From the NCBI GenBank assembly GCA_014800685.1, contig JAAVFQ010000030.1:1-64000 (forward strand): a DNA stretch of 64,000 nt, in the 5' to 3' direction. Below, one piece after another: positions 28,049 through 37,182 of this stretch; the stretch's first letter is position 1, and each line of letters begins with the position of its first letter. The translations under genes were made by a program, and so were the position numbers. The stretch comes from Bacteroidales bacterium (GTDB lineage: Bacteria; Bacteroidota; Bacteroidia; Bacteroidales; Muribaculaceae). The notes beneath the pieces were generated by a model. That model saw only the letters and a list, made by a program, of their open reading frames with translations, was not told the origin of the DNA and did no database searches.

Positions 28049-28579
28049 TTATAACTTCTCCTCATCAAACGGAAGACTGCCTTCGGAGATAAAAGGCAGC
28101 TCGGGATGGCCGTCCAGCGGAAGGTGAAGGGTCTCCACTCCGGCCGCGTGTAGAAGATCTAAGCCATCCGTGATTCTATAGAGCTCTGAGAATACCACTC
28201 TGCGGATTCCGGCTTGAATTATAAGTTTAGAGCACTCCATGCAGGGACTGGTAGTCACATAGAGCGTGCTTCCTTCACTTGAATTGTTGCTCCTTGCCAC
28301 CTTAGTGATTGCGTTTGCTTCCGCATGAAGCACATACGGATGCGTCGATCCGGAATTATCCTCGCAGATGTTTGGAAATCCTGAGGGCGTACCATTGAAG
28401 CCATCAGAGATAATCGCTTTGTCTTTCACGAGGAGAGCACCGACCTTTCTCCGGTGGCAATATGAATTTTCCGCCCAGATAGCGGCCATTCGCAGGTAGC
28501 GGCGATCAAGGAGTAGCTGCTTGTCTTTCATCTTCTGAACATTATATTTGAGCTGCTGCGAGCTGAGAAGATAGCTCAT
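28049..28579 (-). CDS. Deoxycytidylate (dCMP) deaminase
   Basis: Zinc enzyme converting dCMP to dUMP for thymidylate synthesis (ComEB family). VLHAEANAI gives the zinc His and the catalytic Glu, and SPCMECSKLIIQAGI gives the two zinc Cys. The dCMP signature FNGTPSGFPNICED is also present. Two starts are possible. The ATG at 28579 (176 residues) has a GGAGG four bases upstream. The ATG at 28531 (160 residues, MKDKQLLLDRRYLRMA) matches the usual N-terminus better. It leads the run dCMP deaminase, S41 protease, formyl-THF ligase. Confidence 0.92.
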   Translation of the reverse strand: MSYLLSSQQLKYNVQKMKDKQLLLDRRYLRMAAIWAENSYCHRRKVGALLVKDKAIISDGFNGTPSGFPNICEDNSGSTHPYVLHAEANAITKVARSNNSSEGSTLYVTTSPCMECSKLIIQAGIRRVVFSELYRITDGLDLLHAAGVETLHLPLDGHPELPFISEGSLPFDEEKL

Positions 28580-28726
28580 CGAGCCTCCAGCCTCACAAAG
28601 GAGCAGGCACCACAGCTCTCAATATTTATTTCTATCCCCCATGGATATGCCTTAGAGTCTGTTTCCTTTTAAATTATTTATCCGTTATATCGTTTGTTAA
28701 TTCGGATTAAACGTAAACACACTCTT

Positions 28727-28783
28727 AATCCGCGTGGGAGAAACTATGACCCCTAAGGATTCATACTTTCTCCCTTGCGGATT
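28727..28783. terminator. Long hairpin between trxB and the dCMP deaminase gene
   Basis: Two 23-base arms (28727-28749 and 28761-28783) pair with three mismatches around an 11-base loop. The outer part is AATCCGC/GCGGATT and the middle part GGGAGAAA/TTTCTCCC. No T-run follows on the minus strand, so termination of trxB is only one possibility; RNA stability or a repeat of unknown type are others. Confidence 0.55.
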
Positions 28784-28824
28784 TATGCATTAGTGCCGGC
28801 AGCCCGGACTCTCTTCTATCTTTA

Positions 28825-29772
28825 TCAGAGTTCGGAATGCTCCATGAGGAAATGCTCGGCATCAAGGGCCGCGCGACATCCGGTTCCGGCAGCGGTGATA
28901 GCCTGACGATAACGGGGATCGGCCACGTCTCCGGCAGCAAACACGCCCTCTACGCTCGTGTGTGTCGTAGCACCCTGCACCTTGATATAACCCTCTGAGT
29001 CAAGTTCAAGCTGACCATCCAGGAATCCGGTGTTGGGATGATGACCGATCGCGAGGAAGAATCCATCAATATCGATAGAGAAAGACTCGGCCTCCGGGGT
29101 ATCTTTATGGCGCACGAGTGTGGCACCCTCAAGACCATCTGTGCCGAAAAGCGACACTGTATTGCAGTTAAACAGAATCTCGATATTCTCGCAATTCTCC
29201 ACACGCTTCTTCATCACGTCTGAAGCACGAAGATAGTCTTTTCTTACGATAAGATATACTTTCTTTGCGAGCGAAGCCAAATAAAGAGCCTCCTCGCAAG
29301 CGGTGTCGCCACCACCTACTACGGCCACATTTTTCTTACGGTAGAAAAATCCGTCGCAAGTGGCACAAGCACTCACTCCTAATCCACGGAACTTCTCTTC
29401 GTCGGGAAGTCCGAGATATTTTGCGGATGCTCCGGTAGAAACGATTACTGTCTCAGCCATGATTACGTTCCCGTCTTCATCCTCACATCTGAAAGGACGC
29501 TTGCTAAAGTCTACTTTAGATATCTCCTTAGAACGTATTTCAGCACCGAAACGGAGCGCCTGCTGGCGGATATGATCCATCATTTCGGGGCCCTGAACGC
29601 CGGTGGGATATCCGGGGAAGTTCTCTATTTCCGTGGTCTGAGTCAACTGTCCGCCAGGCTGCATGCCTTCATATATCACGGGTTGAAGATTTGCACGAGA
29701 TGCGTAAATGCCGGCTGTGTATCCGGCAGGTCCTGAACCTATGATAAGGACTCTGGTATTTTCTTCTGCCAT
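28825..29772 (-). CDS. trxB: Thioredoxin-disulfide reductase
   Basis: FAD- and NADPH-dependent reductase of thioredoxin (315 residues). The FAD P-loop is VLIIGSGPAGYTAGIYASRA, the redox pair is CATCDGFFYRKKNVAVVGGGD (CxxC followed by the NADPH-binding loop), and the C-terminal FAD motif is GVFAAGDVADPRYRQAITAAGTGCRAAL. All catalytic residues are present. It is the last gene of the run L,D-transpeptidase, ftsK, lolA-like, trxB and starts 72 bases after the lolA-like gene, so it is probably co-transcribed. Confidence 0.97.
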   Translation of the reverse strand: MAEENTRVLIIGSGPAGYTAGIYASRANLQPVIYEGMQPGGQLTQTTEIENFPGYPTGVQGPEMMDHIRQQALRFGAEIRSKEISKVDFSKRPFRCEDEDGNVIMAETVIVSTGASAKYLGLPDEEKFRGLGVSACATCDGFFYRKKNVAVVGGGDTACEEALYLASLAKKVYLIVRKDYLRASDVMKKRVENCENIEILFNCNTVSLFGTDGLEGATLVRHKDTPEAESFSIDIDGFFLAIGHHPNTGFLDGQLELDSEGYIKVQGATTHTSVEGVFAAGDVADPRYRQAITAAGTGCRAALDAEHFLMEHSEL

Positions 29773-29844
29773 ATATTTTTGAGTTAAATTGAATATTAAA
29801 GTTTACTATTTTTTGCATCAAGACCCGAAATATGCCGGGTGCGA

Positions 29845-30474
29845 TCACCTCAAATCCACTACTTTAACCTTGGGATATTTCCCGGAGGGATAAATGAAAG
29901 TGGCGGCCGAATGTTTTTGGCCGGTCGCTATGCTTTTTATGGTGAGCACATTGCGACTTCCGTCTGCTGATGTAACGTCTATCTTAAGAGGTTTAAGCGT
30001 AGATGCCTGAAGCACTACCACTACCCTTTTCAGACCACTTTTATTGGACTTGGGTGTCATGATTATTGTAGAAGTCCCTGCAGTCTGTTTTTTCGCGAAG
30101 GAGGCTGAAAAGCCGGCCGCTGAGCCGGAAAGGACTGCTACCGGATTTGACTCTGACACTTCTGAAGCGGAAGGCTTTACAAGTGTCGTCTCCTTTGTAG
30201 AGGGGGAATATGTCCACATATTACTGCCGTTATACCACACAGAGGTCACACTGCTTTGCAATGCAAATTTCGTACCACTGCTTTTCAAAGTGCCTGTCCC
30301 TTTCCCTGCGGAGCCTGAATAGACAAACGTAGCCGTAATATCACCACGGAGCCATTTGGCAACCGCCGAGTTAAGTTGCTGAGCAGCGGTCACGGCCCCC
30401 TGTGACGATACACTTATGGTTAAAGCTATCATCACAGTCAAGAATCGAAGCAGTCTTCTCAAACCTTTTTTCAT
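29845..30474 (-). CDS. LolA-like outer-membrane lipoprotein carrier family protein
   Basis: Exported protein of 209 residues. A signal peptide (about 1-27, basic MKKGLRRLLRF then a hydrophobic stretch) precedes a beta-rich LolA-like fold: ITATFVYSGSAGKGTGTLKSSGTKFALQ, then VWYNGSNMWTYSPSTKETTLV and the late TLKPLKIDVTSADGSRNVLTIKSI. In Bacteroidota this family sits between ftsK and trxB, as here. The likely role is to shuttle lipoproteins or other lipid-modified molecules across the periplasm. Sequence identity to proteobacterial LolA is low, so the function rests on fold and synteny. Confidence 0.8.
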   Translation of the reverse strand: MKKGLRRLLRFLTVMIALTISVSSQGAVTAAQQLNSAVAKWLRGDITATFVYSGSAGKGTGTLKSSGTKFALQSSVTSVWYNGSNMWTYSPSTKETTLVKPSASEVSESNPVAVLSGSAAGFSASFAKKQTAGTSTIIMTPKSNKSGLKRVVVVLQASTLKPLKIDVTSADGSRNVLTIKSIATGQKHSAATFIYPSGKYPKVKVVDLR

Positions 30475-30555
30475 ATCTGAACGCAGGAAACTCCTTGCTT
30501 CACTTTAAATAACGCGGCAAACGCCTAATAGTTGTATAAGCGGATGTCACAATTA

Positions 30556-33417
30556 CTATAAATTATTGATAATTTCCTCAAACATATTGGCATCCACAAG
30601 CACGGCTCTTGGTTTGCCACCCTGAGAGGGCCCCACCACTCCGAGCGCTTCGAGCTGGTCCATAATCCTTCCGGCTCTGTTATATCCTATATTGTATCTG
30701 CGCTGCAAAGAGGATGTAGATGCCTGATTTGACATCACGACTGACCGGCCGGCCTCTACAAGGAGTGAATCTCTCTCCACCGGGGCCCCGAATCCGTGAT
30801 CATCATCCCCTGAAGCCGACTGAATTATGGGTTCGGGAAGTATATATGGGCCGGGGGCATGAGGCTGATGCTCTATATGCTCCACGATGTCTTCCACTTC
30901 AGGAGTATCAATAAAAGCACACTGCACACGCACCAGTTCCGAAAGATTGCTTATGAGCATATCTCCTCTACCGATAAGCTGCTGTGCTCCTGACTGGTCA
31001 AGAATAGTTTTACTATCCACTCCGGAAGTAACCTTGAAAGAGATACGGGCCGGGAAGTTGGCCTTTATGTTACCTGTAATAACTTTTGTGGATGGACGTT
31101 GAGTGGCTATTATCACGTGCATACCCACCGCACGAGCCTTCTGTGCCAAACGGGCTATGGGCATTTCCACCTCCTTGCCGGCGGTCATGATCAAATCACT
31201 AAACTCATCCACAATTACTACGATATAGGGTAGGAAACGATGTCCGTCCATTGAGTTAAGCTGCCCCTTCAGTACTTTATCGTTATACTCCTCCACATTG
31301 CGGGCATGCCCTTTAAGGAGACGGTAGCGGTCATCCATCTCCACACAGAGCGAACTCAAGGTGGCCACTACTTTATCCATATCCGTGATAATGGGTTCTG
31401 CCTCATCCGGAAGCTTTGCGAGATAGTGATTCTCTATCTTTGCATAGAGCGAAAACTCTACCATCTTCGGGTCTATCATCACAAACTTTACCTCTTCCGG
31501 TGTCTTACTATAGAGCAGCGAGGCAATAATGGCATTGAGACCCACCGATTTACCCTGACCTGTAGCTCCGGCCACAAGCAGATGCGGCATCTTCGTCAAA
31601 TCGGCTATATAGACATCATTCTCAATGGTGGCTCCAAGCGCAATGGGCAGTCTGTATTTCGTGTTTTTGAATTTCTCAGAGTTGATAATGGAGCGCATTG
31701 ACACCACTTGGGGATCCTTATTCGCCACCTCAATGCCGATGGTGCCTCTTCCGGGTATAGGTGCTATAATACGCACACCGGTAGCCGACAGTCTCAGAGC
31801 GATATCATCTACAAGACTGCTGATGGTGGAAACCTTAACACCTACGGCAGGCACAATTTCATAAAGGGTAACCGTGGGGCCTACGGTTGCATCTATACTG
31901 TCAATAGGAATTTTAAAGTCAAGCAGAGTCTTGCGGATCAATTCCTGCTTCTCTATCTGCTCATCCCTATCTACATTGATTTTCTCAGGGCCGGGTCTAA
32001 GTATTTCCGTAGAGGGAAACTGATATGAAAATCCGTAATGCCCTTTCGCCACTGCGGGTTTCGCACTTGCGCTTTGAGCAATAGTGTTACTCCTGATTTC
32101 CATTACTTCCACCTCTTCCGGCTCGACAGCTCTGTCAGTTTCACCCTCTACCTCAGCAGTCGCCTTGGCATCTTGAACCGCTGCAGCGGTCATTTCAGTC
32201 TCTGAAGTTGTGTTGTCTTTATAACCATCGTCAGCAGCCTGAGTCTCCATTTCTGTCACCGGTTCAGCGACTTTCTCTTCCGGATGGCTACCCTTCAGCT
32301 CCTCTAAGGAATACTCGTTAGAAGCTGAAGGAGCAACCTCCTTTTCATTCTTCATTTGCGAGATTACATCCTCGTCAGTGAGGATATAAGACTCATAGTC
32401 CTCATCATCTATAAGGGGTGAGGAAGCGGCGGATGGATCAAACTCCACAAGCGTCTCCTGCTGTCTGGAATCCTCCGGCTCTTCAGCCACGGCCTCCCCG
32501 GCAGCAGCTGCTTCCTGATGCTCTATCCGCTCATCTTCAAGCATAGCCTGTCTTTTTGCCTCCTCTTCAGCGCGACGCGCTGCCACTTCCGCTCTGTGGG
32601 CGTCACGAATTTTCTTCAACCGTAATATCCAATTGGTAAGGTCACGCAGACATATCACTATGAAGACAGCAATCACAAAGAGACACATCATCACAGCTCC
32701 GGTCCAGCCAAAGAAGCTGATGATAAACTCATTGACGTATCGTCCATGCAGACCACCCCAATTCACAGGAGTATTGAAGCCAAGAGTAAGCAATCCCACT
32801 ATCATGGATATGGCTATAAGAGCCACAATACATTTGATAGTGAAATTCACGGTCTTGAAACGTGGTTTGCCGGCAAGATGCTTAAAGGCCATTGCCAGCA
32901 GCCACAACACTATTACTATGGAGCCAAGACCGAACGTATTATTAATCAGAAGTTCGGACAGACGTGCTCCCCCCTCGCCTCCGGCATTGTTTATTCCGGA
33001 CGCGAATCCTACAGGGTCGTTGATTACAGCGCTTTGATCACTGATGCAAGCGGTGAGGTATGAGACAAAAGAGACGCAGAGATAAGCCCCGAAAAGTCCG
33101 AAAAAAATACCGAGTATGAGTTTGAGTGTCTTTTGATTAGCCCACTCCATCACAGACTCCTTGACAGCAACGGGATTAATCTCCTTTGCGGGCTTGGCCG
33201 CTTTTTTTCTTTTCTCCTTAGTGGCTTGAGCCTTTTTTCTACCGGCTGCCGGCCTGCGCGAATCGGCACCCTTGCGCTCAGACAATCCCTTAGACTGTGA
33301 TTTCTCTGAGCTGACATTTCCGGAAACTGCATCCGCGATGACATCACCATCCTGAGGAGTCGTCGTTTTCGACTCCTCCGTGTCTATTTCCGGGCTGAAA
33401 TTTCCGTATCTATTCAT
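30556..33417 (-). CDS. ftsK: DNA translocase FtsK/SpoIIIE
   Basis: Septal DNA pump of 953 residues that clears chromosome termini at division. The order is: an Ala/Lys-rich N-terminus; four membrane segments (about 95-260); a long acidic Glu-rich linker (about 270-475); the RecA-like motor with Walker A GATGQGKSVGLN near residue 615 and Walker B YIVVIVDEFSDLI; and the gamma winged helix RRYNIGYNRAGRIMDQLEALGVVG for KOPS recognition. The linker is shorter than in Escherichia coli, as usual in Bacteroidota. The lolA-like gene follows after 81 bases, and an L,D-transpeptidase gene precedes it by 99 bases. Confidence 0.97.
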   Translation of the reverse strand: MNRYGNFSPEIDTEESKTTTPQDGDVIADAVSGNVSSEKSQSKGLSERKGADSRRPAAGRKKAQATKEKRKKAAKPAKEINPVAVKESVMEWANQKTLKLILGIFFGLFGAYLCVSFVSYLTACISDQSAVINDPVGFASGINNAGGEGGARLSELLINNTFGLGSIVIVLWLLAMAFKHLAGKPRFKTVNFTIKCIVALIAISMIVGLLTLGFNTPVNWGGLHGRYVNEFIISFFGWTGAVMMCLFVIAVFIVICLRDLTNWILRLKKIRDAHRAEVAARRAEEEAKRQAMLEDERIEHQEAAAAGEAVAEEPEDSRQQETLVEFDPSAASSPLIDDEDYESYILTDEDVISQMKNEKEVAPSASNEYSLEELKGSHPEEKVAEPVTEMETQAADDGYKDNTTSETEMTAAAVQDAKATAEVEGETDRAVEPEEVEVMEIRSNTIAQSASAKPAVAKGHYGFSYQFPSTEILRPGPEKINVDRDEQIEKQELIRKTLLDFKIPIDSIDATVGPTVTLYEIVPAVGVKVSTISSLVDDIALRLSATGVRIIAPIPGRGTIGIEVANKDPQVVSMRSIINSEKFKNTKYRLPIALGATIENDVYIADLTKMPHLLVAGATGQGKSVGLNAIIASLLYSKTPEEVKFVMIDPKMVEFSLYAKIENHYLAKLPDEAEPIITDMDKVVATLSSLCVEMDDRYRLLKGHARNVEEYNDKVLKGQLNSMDGHRFLPYIVVIVDEFSDLIMTAGKEVEMPIARLAQKARAVGMHVIIATQRPSTKVITGNIKANFPARISFKVTSGVDSKTILDQSGAQQLIGRGDMLISNLSELVRVQCAFIDTPEVEDIVEHIEHQPHAPGPYILPEPIIQSASGDDDHGFGAPVERDSLLVEAGRSVVMSNQASTSSLQRRYNIGYNRAGRIMDQLEALGVVGPSQGGKPRAVLVDANMFEEIINNL

Positions 33418-33516
33418 TTGTCTTTCTATGCTATTACGTAATGCACTAACTCAATAGGGCTCAGATTTCAGTATGTTGAATTAAGCCGAATGAGCACAGT
33501 GCGTTTAAATTAATCA

Positions 33517-34575
33517 TTATTCATAAGCCCCTTCTCCGGTAGCGCTTGAGGGGACAGGAACAGGCTGTGCGGGAGAAGCCGGAGTCTTCTCATCAGGAGC
33601 CGTTTGGGCAGGAGCTACCTCTTGATTCTGACCATCAGGATTTTCATTACCTTCCGTCTCTTCCGTCGCCTTTCCCTGCTCTTGAGCGTTGCCGGCAACT
33701 GCAGGCCCACGTTCTACAACTATTCTCTCATCGGGAATACCCTTAAACATATTAGGCTCATAGCCCGTATTAACGGAATAGATGCTATATCCCTCCCGAA
33801 CGTTCACAGCCTTATCACGCGGACCGGGACTGACGATAACAGGCATCCCCTTCTCCACGAGCTTAACGAGTTGCAGGATATTCTCGTTGGTAAGTCTTAT
33901 GCATCCGTGAGAGGATCGTCTCCCAATGGAGCCGGGAGCAGCCGTTCCATGCAGGCCTATCTGCGATGTATTAGGGATTTTAAGGCGGATGAAGCGAGGT
34001 CCGAACTGACCCTTTGCCGGGCTGGTATAGCCGTTATCATTAGTAAAAAGCCAGTCCGTGCTGTCATACACCCCCTCTACCGAGAAAAAACCTTCAGGAG
34101 TGCGGGCATCCCCCTTCTTGTGCTTGGTGCCGAAGTTGCGAGCGCAACAGATGCCATAGTTGAGTTCCTCTACTCCATACTTGTCATAGACTATCACGCG
34201 CATGGAGCCTTTATCCACTATAAGGAATCTGTCGTGAGTGTTGTTAAGCAGTTTTTCAGCATATTCAAGATTATCATTAAGAATTTTCCAGATTATGCCG
34301 CTCTGGTATCGGGAAGCCTGGGGCGAAGACTCCATATATTTTCTTGCAGCGTCGGCAGTATCGAAATGCATATAGGGAGTACCATCATCTCTTTTTGCGG
34401 TGTCGGTCGCTACTGTGTCTACAATTTCCGGCATCTCAGAGGGAGGAACGCTATCAGCATCTGCGGTTTTGCCTTTACCACAAGCAGTGAGCAATAAAAC
34501 AAACATCAAACCGAAGGCTGGAAGCCCCTTCTTGCAAAAGGAATAGATAGGATTTTGACTATTTAAATTACGCAT
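33517..34575 (-). CDS. L,D-transpeptidase (YkuD) lipoprotein
   Basis: A cell-wall enzyme of 352 residues. The N-terminus ends in VLLLTACGKG, a lipobox, so it is probably an inner- or outer-membrane lipoprotein facing the periplasm. The YkuD domain (about 110-245) contains the full active site IGLHGTAAPGSIGRRSSHGCIRLTNENI with the catalytic Cys in SHGCIR. The C-terminal 70 residues are Pro/Glu/Ala-rich and disordered. Role: 3-3 cross-links in peptidoglycan or attachment of proteins to it. Its promoter lies 167 bases upstream, leaving a long leader. ftsK follows in the same direction. Confidence 0.93.
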   Translation of the reverse strand: MRNLNSQNPIYSFCKKGLPAFGLMFVLLLTACGKGKTADADSVPPSEMPEIVDTVATDTAKRDDGTPYMHFDTADAARKYMESSPQASRYQSGIIWKILNDNLEYAEKLLNNTHDRFLIVDKGSMRVIVYDKYGVEELNYGICCARNFGTKHKKGDARTPEGFFSVEGVYDSTDWLFTNDNGYTSPAKGQFGPRFIRLKIPNTSQIGLHGTAAPGSIGRRSSHGCIRLTNENILQLVKLVEKGMPVIVSPGPRDKAVNVREGYSIYSVNTGYEPNMFKGIPDERIVVERGPAVAGNAQEQGKATEETEGNENPDGQNQEVAPAQTAPDEKTPASPAQPVPVPSSATGEGAYE

Positions 34576-34741
34576 AATGATATATTTTGCAATTCATTAA
34601 GAATAAACCGAGACACAGTGAAGTCTCTCATTTTGCCAGCCAATCTAAATTAGCCTTTAACTATACAAATTATAAAGTAATTAGCGCTAATGCTCAAGCC
34701 TGATCCTCTTTCTCAAGGAGCAGACCTGCGCAAATGAGTTA
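34576..34741 (-). other. Long 5' leader of the L,D-transpeptidase mRNA
   Basis: About 160 bases separate the predicted start site from the ATG. The stretch is AT-rich with only short inverted repeats (for example TTAGCGCTAA at about 34680-34690). No known riboswitch was recognised and no upstream reading frame is convincing. Confidence 0.4.
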
Positions 34742-34773
34742 CAAAATTACAAACTTTTACCCCGATTTGCAAA
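34742..34773 (-). promoter_or_regulatory. Bacteroidota-type promoter of the L,D-transpeptidase gene
   Basis: On the minus strand, TTTG (34770-34773), 20 bases, TAATTTTG (34742-34749). It is divergent from the promoter at 34887-34918. Confidence 0.8.
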
Positions 34774-34886
34774 TAAGTAGACTAAATTTTTAGACCGTAC
34801 CCTTAGTAACGCACTCAATATGCTGAAATCATACACGCTATCTACATCGGCCTCTTCACGACTCTGAATAATCTTCGGTGGATTAA

Positions 34887-34918
34887 TTTGCACGTCTCGC
34901 CAAAATTTCGTAATTTTG
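34887..34918 (+). promoter_or_regulatory. Bacteroidota-type promoter of the small membrane protein-dxs-trkA-trkH operon
   Basis: TTTG (34887-34890), 20 bases, TAATTTTG (34911-34918). About 105 bases of leader follow before the ATG at 35027. Confidence 0.85.
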
Positions 34919-35026
34919 CTCTTATAAGCGTTCTTTAAGAATGGATGAGCTGACCAATAAAATGACCTGCCCACCCATCACTCACTGAATAGACCTTATA
35001 ATTCAATTACTTATAACGAAACAGAA

Positions 35027-35206
35027 ATGAAACCATCCCTGATAGTCGGTGCCGTAATTTTAGTTTTAGTCTACTTATGGCTTTGCCAGGCTCTCATAAG
35101 GGGTGGCGGAGGATGGACGCTGAAAAATATTTTCATTATGGCAGCCTCCGGAATTATAATTTTTGTGCCGTTATATAAGAAGTATTTCAAACAGAACAGA
35201 CAATGA
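35027..35206 (+). CDS. Small two-helix membrane protein (59 residues), unknown function
   Basis: MKPSLIVGAVILVLVYLWLC starts the first hydrophobic segment (about 4-21). A polar QALIRGGGGWTLKN loop follows, then a second hydrophobic segment IFIMAASGIIIFVPLYKKYF (about 35-54) and a basic tail KQNRQ. A purine-rich ACAGAA precedes the ATG. Its TGA overlaps the ATG of dxs (ATGA), a coupling common for real genes, and a good promoter lies upstream. The pattern suggests a genuine short membrane protein at the head of the dxs-trkAH operon. I do not recognise the family. Confidence 0.75.
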   Translation: MKPSLIVGAVILVLVYLWLCQALIRGGGGWTLKNIFIMAASGIIIFVPLYKKYFKQNRQ

Positions 35207-37182
35207 GCAGGCAAACCACATCTTCTGAACACCCCACTCCTCCGAAAGTCATTTCAGCTCCGGAGGAAAAGAAAACTTTGCCTTCCTCTCTCCTTACAAA
35301 TATAAACTCACCGAAAGATCTGCGCTCGCTTCCTCAGGATGCTCTTCCTCAGGTCTGCGAGGATCTAAGAAACTACATAATTCATAATCTTTGCAACAAC
35401 CCGGGGCATTTCGCTTCATCGATGGGGGCAATTGAGATTACCGTAGCCTTACACTATGTCTTCAACACTCCGGAGGATCACCTCGTCTGGGACGTAGGCC
35501 ATCAGGCATACGCCCACAAGATCCTTACCGGACGCCGTGAGCAGTTTGCCACTCAAAGAACCTTAGGGGGCATCTCCGGATTTCCCAATCCGCTCGAAAG
35601 CGAGTATGACACCTTCATGGCCGGTCATGCTTCAAATTCCATCTCGGCTGCCTTAGGAATGGCGATTGCTGACCAAAACACTCCCGGGAAAGAGGATCGT
35701 AAGACCATTGCAATTATCGGAGATGCTTCCATCTCGGGAGGGCTTGCCTTTGAAGGTCTCAATAATGCCTCCAACAATCCCAACAATCTGCTTATAATCC
35801 TTAACGACAACGATATGAGCATCGATGACAATGTCGGTGCTTTACACAGATACCTCTCCGGACTTATCACCTCCGCCGGTTATAACAGAGTCAGAAACAA
35901 CGTCTACAACTTCTTCAAAGACCGTGGACTGATTAACGACAATCTGCGCGGAAGACTCGTCAGACTTAACAATTCGCTGAAAGCATTCATCTCTCGACAT
36001 CAGAATATCTTCGAAGGGCTTAACATTAGATATTTCGGGCCCTTCGACGGTCATGATGTCAATAAGATAGTGCAAGTGCTTCAGGAGATTAAAGACATGA
36101 AGGGGCCCCGCATCCTTCATCTCCGCACGGTGAAAGGCAAAGGCTTCTCAGAGGCGGAGAAAAATCCCTCAAAGTGGCACGCTCCCGGCAAATTCGACCC
36201 CTCCACCGGAACACGTCTTAAAAAGTCTTCCGACGGCCAGCCTCCGTTATGGCAGGAAGTGTTTGGCCAGACTCTCGTAGAGTTGGCCGGGGAAGATGAC
36301 CGAATCATGGGTATTACCGCCGGTATGCTCTCCGGCACCTCAATGAGCGAGATGATGTCCGTCTATCCCCTGCGCACATTCGACGTAGGCATCTCCGAGG
36401 GTCATGCCGTCACTTTTGCCGGAGGTTTGGCCTCTAATGGCAAGCGACCTTTTGTAGCCATTTATTCCTCATTTCTGCAGAGGGCATACGATAATATTAT
36501 TCATGACGTAGCGCTCGCAAGGCTTCCTGTGACTTTCTGTATAGACCGGGCCGGAATTGTGGGAGAAGACGGCGTCACTCATCACGGCCTTTTTGACCTC
36601 GCTTATCTAAGTTGCATTCCCGGAATGAAAATAGCCTCACCATCTTCTGAAGAGATGCTTAGAAATCTAATGTATTCTTCTCTCAAATGGGATGGTCCGC
36701 TTGCCATACGCTATCCCAGAGGACAGGCATTTACTCCGGAATGGAAAACACCTTTCCGTGAAATCCCTATCGGCAAAGGGTCGAAGGTGACGCAGCGCGC
36801 GGAGGCAAAAATTGCCGTGCTTACCATCGGGCCGGCTTTACACGACGCTCTGAAGGGGGCTGAAATGGCGGCCGTATGCGGAGCGAATGCCGATGTCTTC
36901 GATATGATATGGCTTAAACCGATTGACGATCAGTTGCTGAAGGATGTCGCCACCAATTATTCCGCCATTATCACTGTTGAAGACGGCACCGTAAGAGGCG
37001 GCCTTGCTTCTGCCGTGCGCCAATGGCTCGGCGAGAATGACTTGCAGGTACCTGTAAAGCCCCTCGGAGTGCCCGATAATTGGGTTCAACATGGCACGGT
37101 GGCTCAGCTTAAAGAGATATGCGGATATGATGCCGAAGCCATCAAAAAAGAAATTATCTCAACTTACGCTTCTCTGAAATGA
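35203..37182 (+). CDS. dxs: 1-deoxy-D-xylulose-5-phosphate synthase
   Basis: Thiamine diphosphate enzyme of 659 residues that joins pyruvate and glyceraldehyde 3-phosphate in the first step of the MEP isoprenoid pathway. An N-terminal extension of about 40 residues precedes the core. It carries HFASSMGAIEITVALHYVF, VWDVGHQAYAHKILTGR, the ThDP-binding IAIIGDASISGGLAFEGLNNA with NDNDMSID, the transketolase Pyr domain FDVGISEGHAVTFAGGLA (catalytic Glu), and RAGIVGEDGVTHHGLFDLAYL. The start is coupled to the small membrane protein gene, and the end overlaps trkA by four bases. Confidence 0.97.
   Translation: MSRQTTSSEHPTPPKVISAPEEKKTLPSSLLTNINSPKDLRSLPQDALPQVCEDLRNYIIHNLCNNPGHFASSMGAIEITVALHYVFNTPEDHLVWDVGHQAYAHKILTGRREQFATQRTLGGISGFPNPLESEYDTFMAGHASNSISAALGMAIADQNTPGKEDRKTIAIIGDASISGGLAFEGLNNASNNPNNLLIILNDNDMSIDDNVGALHRYLSGLITSAGYNRVRNNVYNFFKDRGLINDNLRGRLVRLNNSLKAFISRHQNIFEGLNIRYFGPFDGHDVNKIVQVLQEIKDMKGPRILHLRTVKGKGFSEAEKNPSKWHAPGKFDPSTGTRLKKSSDGQPPLWQEVFGQTLVELAGEDDRIMGITAGMLSGTSMSEMMSVYPLRTFDVGISEGHAVTFAGGLASNGKRPFVAIYSSFLQRAYDNIIHDVALARLPVTFCIDRAGIVGEDGVTHHGLFDLAYLSCIPGMKIASPSSEEMLRNLMYSSLKWDGPLAIRYPRGQAFTPEWKTPFREIPIGKGSKVTQRAEAKIAVLTIGPALHDALKGAEMAAVCGANADVFDMIWLKPIDDQLLKDVATNYSAIITVEDGTVRGGLASAVRQWLGENDLQVPVKPLGVPDNWVQHGTVAQLKEICGYDAEAIKKEIISTYASLK

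Noticed and set aside
33604-34497. 297-codon plus-strand frame opposite the L,D-transpeptidase
   Set aside because: Antisense to the intact YkuD active site; no recognisable features.
34747-34974. 75-codon minus-strand frame in the L,D-transpeptidase/dxs gap
   Set aside because: It covers both divergent promoters, including the TTTG-N20-TAATTTTG of the dxs operon, and has no family resemblance.
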